A stretch of DNA of 56,852 nt from NCBI GenBank assembly GCA_934426825.1, contig CAKRYI010000017.1:1-56852 (forward strand). The letters are read 5' to 3'. Each line of letters starts with the position of its first letter. Position 1 is the first letter of the stretch. Source of the stretch: an uncultured Acetatifactor sp. GTDB lineage: Bacteria; Bacillota; Clostridia; Lachnospirales; Lachnospiraceae. Made by a program: the position numbers and the translations under genes. A model generated the notes under the pieces. It saw nothing but the letters and a program-made list of their open reading frames with translations, did not search any database and had not been told where the DNA came from. This document shows positions 17,924 to 26,143 of this stretch, in pieces.

Positions 17924-19645
17924 TTACAGCAGTGCTTTCAAATCTTCCGTCAGCTTTTCTACTTTTGCCTGCGCATCCTCAAGGCTGTTGCCCTTCACGC
18001 CCATATAGAACTTAATCTTAGGCTCTGTTCCGGAGGGACGCGCACAGCACCATGCGTTATCAGGCAGTTCAAAGTACAGAACATTGGATTTAGGCAGTCC
18101 GGTTCCGGTCTTTTCGCCGGTCTCCATATCTACGATAACGTCATTCTGGTAATCTCTGAATTTCAATACTTTCAAATCGCCGAATGCCTTGGGAGGATTC
18201 TGACGGAGTTTATCCATAATTTCCGCAATCTGCTTGGAACCGTCGATACCCTTTAAGGTAATGGTGTACTGGGTCTCCTTGAAATATCCGTATTTCTCGT
18301 AGGTTTCCAACATCATATCCCACAGAGTTTTGCCGTGCTTCTTGCAGTATGCCGCAACCTCGCACAGACACATAACCGCTACAACAGCGTCCTTATCTCT
18401 TGCGTGAGTACCTGCCAGACAACCGTAGCTTTCCTCCAGACCAAATACATAATGGTTGCTTCCGGTCTGCTCAAACAGCTTAATCTGCTCACCGATAAAC
18501 TTGAATCCGGTCAGTACTTCAATCAGTTTCACACCGTACTCCTTGGTAATAGGAACGGTCATGTTGGTGGTAACAATAGTGGTTACCAGTGCAGGATTCT
18601 CCGGCATGGTTCCGGTAGCGGTTCTCTCTCTTAAAATGTACTCTGCAATCAGCATACCGGACATATTACCGGTAAAGGATACATATTCTCCGGTTTTAGT
18701 GTCTTTTGCATATACACCGAGACGGTCTGCATCCGGGTCTGTGGCAAGAACAATGTCCGCATCCTTTTCTTTTGCCAGACGAAGCGCATAGGTAAATGCC
18801 TTCGGATCCTCAGGGTTGGGGTAATCCAGTGTGGTAAAGTCAGGATCGGGATTTTCCTGCTCAGGAACCACATACACATGCTTGAATCCAAGTTCGGACA
18901 GGATTCTTCTCACCGGCTTGTTACCCGTACCGCAGAGAGGTGTGTATACAATCTTAATATCCTCAGCCATTTCTTTAATGACATCGGGGTGAATAATCTG
19001 CTTTTTCAGCTCAGCCATGTACTTGTCATCGATTTCCTTACCGATAACCTCATAGAGTCCGGCTTTGATGGCAGCGTCCTTATCCATGGTCTTGCAGTCA
19101 TGGAAATCTTTGATTGCCTTTACCTCATCGATAATCTGCACATCCTTAGGAGCCGTAACCTGTGCGCCGTCCTCCCAGTATACCTTGTAACCGTTGTACT
19201 CAGGGGGATTGTGGCTTGCGGTCACAACGATACCTGCGGTACAGCCTAATGTGCGGAGAGCAAAGGAAAGTTCGGGAGTAGGTCTTAAAGATTCAAATAC
19301 ATATGCCTTGATTCCGTTTGCGGCAAGGCACAGACCGGCTACATCCGCGAACTCAGGGGACATACGTCTGGAATCGTAAGCGATTGCCACACCCTTTGCC
19401 TGTGTTCCCTGCTTCAAAATAAAGTTTGCAAGGCCCTGTGTTGCTTTTCTTACGGTATAAATATTCATGCGGTTGGTACCGGCACCGATGATTCCTCTCA
19501 GACCACCTGTACCAAATTCCAATTCTTTATAAAAACGCTCTTCAATTTCACTTTCGTTGTTTCGGATAGCAAGCAGTTCATTCTTGGTATCTGCGTCGAA
19601 GTAATCATCCTCCAACCAAAACTTAAATTCATCCATGTAACTCAT
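17924..19645 (-). CDS. pgcA: Phospho-sugar mutase (phosphoglucomutase/phosphomannomutase)
   Basis: A 573-residue alpha-D-phosphohexomutase that interconverts hexose-6- and hexose-1-phosphate, supplying glucose-1-phosphate to RfbA. All four active-site loops are present: phosphoserine loop TASHNPPEYNGYK, metal loop DPDADRLG, sugar loop GLEESYG, and phosphate loop RPSGTEPKIKFY. Length matches the Firmicutes PgcA type rather than the shorter GlmM. The ATG at 19645 is preferred because AGGAGG lies 8 bases upstream. It heads the 19645-11771 run of polysaccharide genes, though a terminator-like hairpin follows it directly. Hexose specificity is not fixed by sequence; the symbol is by family. Confidence 0.92.
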   Translation of the reverse strand: MSYMDEFKFWLEDDYFDADTKNELLAIRNNESEIEERFYKELEFGTGGLRGIIGAGTNRMNIYTVRKATQGLANFILKQGTQAKGVAIAYDSRRMSPEFADVAGLCLAANGIKAYVFESLRPTPELSFALRTLGCTAGIVVTASHNPPEYNGYKVYWEDGAQVTAPKDVQIIDEVKAIKDFHDCKTMDKDAAIKAGLYEVIGKEIDDKYMAELKKQIIHPDVIKEMAEDIKIVYTPLCGTGNKPVRRILSELGFKHVYVVPEQENPDPDFTTLDYPNPEDPKAFTYALRLAKEKDADIVLATDPDADRLGVYAKDTKTGEYVSFTGNMSGMLIAEYILRERTATGTMPENPALVTTIVTTNMTVPITKEYGVKLIEVLTGFKFIGEQIKLFEQTGSNHYVFGLEESYGCLAGTHARDKDAVVAVMCLCEVAAYCKKHGKTLWDMMLETYEKYGYFKETQYTITLKGIDGSKQIAEIMDKLRQNPPKAFGDLKVLKFRDYQNDVIVDMETGEKTGTGLPKSNVLYFELPDNAWCCARPSGTEPKIKFYMGVKGNSLEDAQAKVEKLTEDLKALL

Positions 19646-19811
19646 TTTCCATCCTCCTATTTTTTCCTGTCTTGAGATTTGCTTATGAGAAGCACTCCTC
19701 GCACACATTTTATCATACATTACCTTTAAAGGAAAGATATTTTCACCGGCAGAAAATCAAATTCCAGAAAATCAAATCCTCTAAGATTGCCTATAACTGC
19801 TCCTTCCACAA

Positions 19812-19847
19812 CAAAGGGACGTCCTCTGTAACAGAAGAAACGTCCCT
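19812..19847 (-). terminator. Terminator after the permuted GH3 gene
   Basis: AGGGACGT...ACGTCCCT with an inner CTCTG/CAGAG stem, followed by TTTGTTG on the minus strand, about 40 bases past the GH3 stop. Confidence 0.6.
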
Positions 19848-19884
19848 AATGTTATATTTTACATGATGCTCTATGAAATTTGAT

Positions 19885-22800
19885 TTACTTGTCCTTCATT
19901 TTTCTTTTTTTCCAACAAGCAATAGTCAGTATCTCTGCAGCCACAAGGAAAAGAACAATGCACAAATCGGCTTTGATAAATAATTTAGTCATGGCATCCA
20001 GACCTTCTCCGTTATGCTCTGCATCACTTGCATAATATCCACTGTTTGCGACAGTATATAATATGTTTTTGCAAGCCTGACGCATCGCAAGGACGCTGGT
20101 CGCTGCTTTTGTATCATTGAACTCATTCGATTCTGCCACTCCATAGCCAAGCATCAAATCATTTCCAGCCCGAACACTCGCTTCTGATACCTGAAAACCA
20201 TAGGAACCATTGTAATCGGTAATAACCATTCCGATAAATCCCCATTCCTTGCGTAGCACATTTGTCAGCAACTCATAATTGCTGCAGGTAGGAGTTGTCC
20301 CAATCCAGTTGTAAGAAGACATAACCGCTAAGGCGCCCTGATTGTAATCGAAATTTTTAACTACGATTTCAAATGGTTTTAATATATTTTCTCTGAGGCT
20401 TTGCTCGCTGAGATACGTCATAAGAAAAGCACAACGGTTCGTTTCCTGCTCATTAGCAGCAAAGTGTTTGATATACGCATACACCCCATATCTGGCAGCC
20501 CCATTTACCTGACAAGATGCCATTTTGCCGGATAAAACACTGTCCTCTGAATAATATTCAAAGTTTCTTCCTGCAAAAGCAGACCTATGTGTATTCATTG
20601 CAGGGCCATACCAGCCAAAGTTTTCCGCATTTGCAAATTCCTGACCCATGGCATCTCCTACAGCTGAAGCAATCTCTTTATTCCATGTCTGAGCCATTAA
20701 CACTTCTGTAGGAAAGGTTGTTCCAGCCACACCTGTAATATAGTTATTTAACCCGGCAGTTCCATCGCAATCCGATGTTGCGACCTTTCCAACAGATGCT
20801 ACCGCTGCCGTCTGCCAGCCACCGGTGTTAATCAGGGTAACCATATCCTTGATACTTAACTGGTTCAACAAAGTTTCCCACTGCTCGTCGTCGTAAGTCC
20901 TTCCCGCCAAATCAGACAATGTCAACTCTTTTTCGGCTTTTAATTCAGGCATGATGTCTTCTTCATTATCATATTCTTTCGGATTATACCCGATTACCGT
21001 ATGCGCCCTTACCGTTTCCTTTGTTTCATCATTCATCTGATAAAGTGCGTCATCCGGTTCTGCCGTGCATTCTGCGTAATTGGCAAATCCATCTGCTCTG
21101 GACAAATATGTTACCTCACCTTCCGCATCCGAAAACCGATTAACTGCTTTTTCATTGTCAGAGGAACGACCATTTTTACTGTAATCAACATCGGATTCTT
21201 GTGTAAATACTACTTCATCCAAAACATTATGTGAATCTTCCCTGACAGAAAGAATATATTCACCTGCCTCAAGTATATAACCTCCATTTTCTGTTTTAAT
21301 ACACTGGGAATCATAAGAAGCCATATCTTCCAGCGGAATCTCAAATACAATTTTTTGAGACTCTTGTGGTTGCAGCTCCTCTGTCTTCTCAAAATCCAAA
21401 AGATTTACGGATGACTTCTCTATTCCGCCATTTGTGTAAGGTGGAGTATAATATAATTGAACAGTATCCCTTCCTGCTTTCTCTCCTGTATTGGTAACGG
21501 TGACTTCCAGTGTCACTCCCTTTTTACCGGTTTTAAAATTCGTAATTTTCTGGGAAAAAGTAGTATAACTGAGTCCATAGCCAAAAGGATACTGGACATA
21601 TTCTTCGTAGTTAATGACCCCATCATCAGCTGCCGTTTCATAATACTTGTATCCTGTATATATTCCCTCCACATAATTGACAAAAGAGAGAACTCCTTGA
21701 AAGGAATTATCCGCTTCCATTAACTGCATACAAAGGTCATCTACATTTCGGTAAGTATAATTGCCAAAGTTGTTCCATGTCGGTGTCTTAGTTAAATCCT
21801 TTACATAAGAATCAACGGTTCTTCCGGACGGATTTACTGTTCCGTTAATAATCTCTCCCAGTGCTTCCATCCCCGATGCCCCTGTTCCGGGCACCAGAAT
21901 AACTGCTCCAATAGAATCATACCGCTCTACCCAATCCAGTTCCATGGCATTATTGGCATTAATGACAACAATGACTTTGTCAAAGGTTGTACATACCAGT
22001 TCAATCATATCTTCTTCAGTATTTGAAAGCTGTAAATAATGCTCCCCTTGGTCAAAATCATCATAGTCGCCATTATTCTGATATCTTCCGTTTGTATAGT
22101 TATTATTATCTTTGGCGGCATCCAAAACCGCATTCGTCTTCGACACATCCCATGTACCATGAATGACTGCATACATATCTGTCGGCAAATCAGCATTTTC
22201 ACCACCGCTCCTTCCGATTACAATCACTGCGGTATCAGAAAACTGTTCTGCCTGCTCCATCAATTCATCAGTATAGCTGCTCAAGGCAGGCTCCGGCAAA
22301 GTCCAATCCTGTGCCAACATGCTGACAGTAGGACGCTCTGCACAATATTGAGTATACATTTTAGATAAGTCATCATTGGTTGTATAACCGGCATCATGAA
22401 GCGCTGTAAGAATGTCTATTGCCGCCGAAGCATCTGCACCGGAGGAACTGGAACCGGTTCCACTGTAAATCGGATTTGTAGATGCCCATCCAAAAACATT
22501 CAGGCTGTTAACATCGGAAGAAAGTGGAAGTAATCCATTATTTTTGACTAGCACCATTCCCTCTTCACCAATCCGCCGGATTACCTCTTTACTGTTTCCC
22601 ATAACATCATCTGATATTTCCGCTCTTGAAGCATTTAATGCTCCCGAAACATTTGCGTACATAGGCCCATAACAGATGACATTGACTAAAACCGCCACAA
22701 AAAGAATCCATGCGATAAGAATATTACTGTTTATCAGCCCACGTTTTCCCTTCTTCACCCGGATTGAAACAAACACCATTCCTATCAATCCGGCAAAAAA

Positions 22801-22920
22801 AGAAATCACAATAGCGTAAATATATCCGCTCAGCGAATGAACATAGCTGCTGACATCTGCTGCACTGACTCCAAACGCCGATAAAAGCGGCGTCAGTATT
22901 TTGATGAGAAATTCAATCAT
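19885..22920 (-). CDS. Membrane-anchored circularly permuted GH3 beta-glycosidase
   Basis: A 1011-residue protein with reversed GH3 domain order. Two membrane helices (about 30-50 and 65-85) come first, then the GH3 C-terminal alpha/beta domain (EEGMVLVKNNGLLPL, FGWASTNPIYSGTGSSSSG) and a fibronectin-III-like domain (SYTTFSQKITNFKT, DTVQLYY). The (beta/alpha)8 catalytic domain comes last (SDCDGTAGLNNY, AGRNFEYYSEDS, KHFAANEQETNR, MVITDYNG with the nucleophile Asp). A final hydrophobic segment and basic tail (FLVAAEILTIACWKKRK) would tether it again. Reversed order is known in some Ruminococcus and Butyrivibrio beta-glucosidases. The ATG at 22920 is chosen for its 9-base spacing from GGGAG. 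It probably hydrolyses beta-glucosides at the outer membrane face. Confidence 0.88.
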   Translation of the reverse strand: MIEFLIKILTPLLSAFGVSAADVSSYVHSLSGYIYAIVISFFAGLIGMVFVSIRVKKGKRGLINSNILIAWILFVAVLVNVICYGPMYANVSGALNASRAEISDDVMGNSKEVIRRIGEEGMVLVKNNGLLPLSSDVNSLNVFGWASTNPIYSGTGSSSSGADASAAIDILTALHDAGYTTNDDLSKMYTQYCAERPTVSMLAQDWTLPEPALSSYTDELMEQAEQFSDTAVIVIGRSGGENADLPTDMYAVIHGTWDVSKTNAVLDAAKDNNNYTNGRYQNNGDYDDFDQGEHYLQLSNTEEDMIELVCTTFDKVIVVINANNAMELDWVERYDSIGAVILVPGTGASGMEALGEIINGTVNPSGRTVDSYVKDLTKTPTWNNFGNYTYRNVDDLCMQLMEADNSFQGVLSFVNYVEGIYTGYKYYETAADDGVINYEEYVQYPFGYGLSYTTFSQKITNFKTGKKGVTLEVTVTNTGEKAGRDTVQLYYTPPYTNGGIEKSSVNLLDFEKTEELQPQESQKIVFEIPLEDMASYDSQCIKTENGGYILEAGEYILSVREDSHNVLDEVVFTQESDVDYSKNGRSSDNEKAVNRFSDAEGEVTYLSRADGFANYAECTAEPDDALYQMNDETKETVRAHTVIGYNPKEYDNEEDIMPELKAEKELTLSDLAGRTYDDEQWETLLNQLSIKDMVTLINTGGWQTAAVASVGKVATSDCDGTAGLNNYITGVAGTTFPTEVLMAQTWNKEIASAVGDAMGQEFANAENFGWYGPAMNTHRSAFAGRNFEYYSEDSVLSGKMASCQVNGAARYGVYAYIKHFAANEQETNRCAFLMTYLSEQSLRENILKPFEIVVKNFDYNQGALAVMSSYNWIGTTPTCSNYELLTNVLRKEWGFIGMVITDYNGSYGFQVSEASVRAGNDLMLGYGVAESNEFNDTKAATSVLAMRQACKNILYTVANSGYYASDAEHNGEGLDAMTKLFIKADLCIVLFLVAAEILTIACWKKRKMKDK

Positions 22921-23103
22921 ATTTTTCATCTCCCTTACTACTTTTTAAAACAGATTACACAGGAAATTTAGCTCCTGCAGGAAAATTAACTCCTGCGGAT
23001 AACCACAGATAAAATACTTATATCAATTCTACTTTGATTTCAATGTCAATAAAAGGTCCGCCGATAGATAAACGAACCTTTTATCAACAAGCACTATGTC
23101 ATA

Positions 23104-25614
23104 TTATTTTTCTGAAGGTTCAGCTTCCGGTGCTGTTAATGCCGGAACATTGTATTTCTCTGTTCTTTCATCGGAAATCACGCCACTCCAGTTTAAGCCA
23201 AAGGTAAAATCATATGTATTTCCTTCGCTGTCTGTGTAGCATTCTACATCACGGGGTACATCCTCATACTGTGCCTCTACAGTCTCCATATTTGCAGGAA
23301 TCTGCCAGTTACAGATACCGGTGGGGTCCACTGCACCTCTGATTACATCAATGAATGCCTTTTTACCCGTCGTATATCCCTGAAGGATTACATCTACTTT
23401 ATCCTCAAACTCACTTACGATGGTAGGATTTGTAGCTGTAATTGCTACAATCTTCTTTGCCGTTTCCGGTACATTTTCCGCTGCATATAAGATTGCATCC
23501 AAGTCTGTAGAGTTTACAATAGCTGCGGTCTGTCCGTAGTAAGACATATCAATCTCTGTAGTAATCTCTGCTTCTGTATATTCGTTCTTTACCAGCTCTG
23601 TTCCGAACATTTTTGCAATAGATTCTTTTCGCACCGAATCGGAATCAGCTACATAAGTGCCATACTGTAAGGATTTCGGAATAAAATTCTCTCCGTCATA
23701 TCCGCCACCGGCACGTCCAAAGGTATTTTGTTTCGGGCTTTCAACAAACACGATTGCGTAATCCACATCAGCCAGTTCCTCCGGTGTTGCCCGGATAATA
23801 TCCTCATAAGCTACCGTCGGATTTCCGTCTGCATCAGCGGGTCCGGTTAAAGTCTCACTTAAAGAGTCAGTTACTACATTGTAATATTGTTCCAGTAAGG
23901 AAATGTCTACCGGTAATGATGCAGAGGCAGGTGTACTCTGTACATTTCCAGCCTGCATTTCTCTGTACACATACGGTACATATACGGTTGCTTTTTCTGT
24001 GGATTCACCTGCATGGATAACATTGTCTTTGTTTTTCAGCATTACTACAGACTTATCCTGTGCTGCAGTGATAAGTTCATTGATTGTGCTCGCAGTTGCC
24101 AGTTCTGTTGCTGCTTTCGTACTCACATAGGGATTTTCAAAGGATCCCACTTCAAACGTCATTTTTAACAACCGCGCTGCAGAATTCTGAAAGTGCTCCA
24201 ATGCTGCCTCTTCTCCAATGTCCTCAACAAAAAGGTCGTATGCGGCACTAATCTGCTCTGTATTATCAACTCCACCCAGCTGATCGATACCATTTGCAAG
24301 AGCTGCATAGGCTCTTTCCTCCATACTGAGGTCTTCTACACCATAGGATTTACCATTATTATCTACCTCTTTGATAATGTCCCAGTCACTGATAATAGCG
24401 CCATCAAATCCATAAGAGTGAAGTAAGTCCATCTTATATTCACTGTATGCAGAACCCACCAGTTCTCCGTATTTTCCGTCTTCACTCCATGCGATAGAAT
24501 AACTGGGCATAACGCCTGCTGCCATCCCGGTCAAGCTGTCTAAATTCATGGCTCCGTCTACGAAAGAAATCAATCCTGTTTCAAACTGGTCACCGGGATA
24601 TACCGCATTACGTCCCTGAGAAGCATGTCCCTCTCTGCCGCCTTCTCCGGCACCATCTCCGGGCCAGTGTTTTGCTACACATACAACAGAGTCCTCGCCC
24701 CAGCCAAGATCAGTACCATTTTCATCATAAGTGGACTGATATGCTGACATCATGGCATTTATCATATCCCGTACCAGTGCCGGGTCTTCACTAAAACTGT
24801 TCTGATTTCGTTGTCCTCTTGGATCCATCTGAATGTCCGTGTTAGGACCGAGCACCATGGTAATACCAACAGAACGATACAACTTAGATACTTCTTTGGA
24901 TAACTCTGACACAAATTCCGTATCAAAGGATGAACCAAGCCCCGAATATTTCGGCAGTGTCGGAGCATCCGATGAGTTTGTATCTCTGGGGTCCGTGGAA
25001 ATTGTCAAAGGAATTCCATAAGTGCTGCCTTCCACATATGCCTGCATCTGGTTGTTAATTTTTGCCTGATCTGCGGCTGTAGAAGACATCAAATAACTCA
25101 GTTCATACCTTACACCGGTATCAAGAATTGCCGTTAAATCAGAAATTTCCGTAGAGAAGAAAATGGGGTGCAGCATCAGGGGGAATATTTCCTCTGCTGA
25201 TAATGCAGACGCTAAATCTTCTGCTCTTGTCTCATCATCCAAACGCCAGTCCTCATATTTATCCAATAAGCCATTCTGGTTTAAATCCTTAAATGCATAG
25301 CCATCATGCTGAATTAATTTAACCCCGGAGTCCGGGCTGTATCCCAAGGTCTCTCCATCTCCATTGGATACTTTCACCCATCCGTCTTCTGTCGTTTCCT
25401 CTGACCACTTGATTTCGCCGCTTCCAAGTTCTTCCGGCTCAACCGGATAAGTCACATCAGGCGCCTTCACTGCACTGACTGTTTCTTTTTGTTTTTCGCC
25501 GGAATCTGTTTTACTGCCACACCCTGTTAATGTAGCTCCGACCATTATCGCAGCCATCAGCGCCGCTACCGATTTCTTAACGACTACTTTTCCTTTTACA
25601 GTTTTCCTTTTCAT
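23104..25614 (-). CDS. Lipoprotein GH3 beta-glycosidase
   Basis: An 836-residue exo-beta-glycosidase with a lipoprotein signal (basic start, hydrophobic core, LTGC lipobox with Cys32), so it is exported and lipid-anchored. The TIM-barrel domain has GPNTDIQMDPRGQRN, KHWPGDGAGEGGREGH and GAIISDWDIIKEV (nucleophile Asp in SDW). The alpha/beta domain begins at about 530 (AQDKSVVMLKNKDNV). Conventional domain order contrasts with the permuted neighbour. AAAGGAGG lies 6 bases before the ATG. It starts 2 bases from the end of the GtrA gene, so it is part of the 28602-19885 operon. The substrate is probably a beta-linked oligosaccharide; no closer assignment is possible. Confidence 0.9.
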   Translation of the reverse strand: MKRKTVKGKVVVKKSVAALMAAIMVGATLTGCGSKTDSGEKQKETVSAVKAPDVTYPVEPEELGSGEIKWSEETTEDGWVKVSNGDGETLGYSPDSGVKLIQHDGYAFKDLNQNGLLDKYEDWRLDDETRAEDLASALSAEEIFPLMLHPIFFSTEISDLTAILDTGVRYELSYLMSSTAADQAKINNQMQAYVEGSTYGIPLTISTDPRDTNSSDAPTLPKYSGLGSSFDTEFVSELSKEVSKLYRSVGITMVLGPNTDIQMDPRGQRNQNSFSEDPALVRDMINAMMSAYQSTYDENGTDLGWGEDSVVCVAKHWPGDGAGEGGREGHASQGRNAVYPGDQFETGLISFVDGAMNLDSLTGMAAGVMPSYSIAWSEDGKYGELVGSAYSEYKMDLLHSYGFDGAIISDWDIIKEVDNNGKSYGVEDLSMEERAYAALANGIDQLGGVDNTEQISAAYDLFVEDIGEEAALEHFQNSAARLLKMTFEVGSFENPYVSTKAATELATASTINELITAAQDKSVVMLKNKDNVIHAGESTEKATVYVPYVYREMQAGNVQSTPASASLPVDISLLEQYYNVVTDSLSETLTGPADADGNPTVAYEDIIRATPEELADVDYAIVFVESPKQNTFGRAGGGYDGENFIPKSLQYGTYVADSDSVRKESIAKMFGTELVKNEYTEAEITTEIDMSYYGQTAAIVNSTDLDAILYAAENVPETAKKIVAITATNPTIVSEFEDKVDVILQGYTTGKKAFIDVIRGAVDPTGICNWQIPANMETVEAQYEDVPRDVECYTDSEGNTYDFTFGLNWSGVISDERTEKYNVPALTAPEAEPSEK

Positions 25615-25615
25615 T

Positions 25616-26143
25616 TTAATCCTCCTTTTGTGCTTTTTCTTTCGTGCTATCTTTCATTATGATAAATTTCATGGTGGGATAGCTGATTACCACCTGTACT
25701 AGAATATTAATTACATTTGCAAGCGTCGGTACCCATTTCATGGGAATACCAATCTTACCCAACAGCGCCTGACTGTATCCCGGCAGTGCCGCCGAAATAA
25801 TAACCAGCACTACTGCCAAAATGATATATTTGGGCACTGCCCTGCCAAAACGGACATCCGAGCGGAACACCAAATACTTTTGTACAAAAAAATTTACTGT
25901 CTGTGCTGCCACTGTCGCCAGAAGAAAACTCAGGAAGCCGCATAATCCCATATCGCTTTCTACATTCGTATACTGAAATATCCAAAATTGAAAGGGGTGT
26001 TCTGCAAACTTCCTAAACACATATCCTGTGCCAATCCACATTACAATAAAATTCGTAAGCGTAGCACAGTTCGACAGAATATTGAACAAAACAAATTCCC
26101 ATATGTCAGGGTGTTTTCCGACCCACTGGGTTATCTTTTTCAT
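25616..26143 (-). CDS. GtrA-like membrane protein
   Basis: A 175-residue protein with four predicted membrane helices (about 12-38, 65-87, 100-125, 138-160), the size and topology of GtrA/DPMS flippase-like proteins. FVLFNILSNCATLTNFIVMW at the N-terminus is in the style of that family, and AQTVNFFVQKYLVFRSD is its most characteristic stretch. GtrA members take part in moving or modifying polyprenyl-linked sugars. It overlaps the end of the upstream GH3 gene by ATGA, so translation is coupled. Why a flippase-type protein sits inside a glucosidase operon is unclear. Confidence 0.82.
   Translation of the reverse strand: MKKITQWVGKHPDIWEFVLFNILSNCATLTNFIVMWIGTGYVFRKFAEHPFQFWIFQYTNVESDMGLCGFLSFLLATVAAQTVNFFVQKYLVFRSDVRFGRAVPKYIILAVVLVIISAALPGYSQALLGKIGIPMKWVPTLANVINILVQVVISYPTMKFIIMKDSTKEKAQKED

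Noticed and set aside
22921..23103. Direct CTCCTGC repeats between two GH3 genes as a regulatory array
   Set aside because: Only two short copies, with no promoter geometry; likely incidental.
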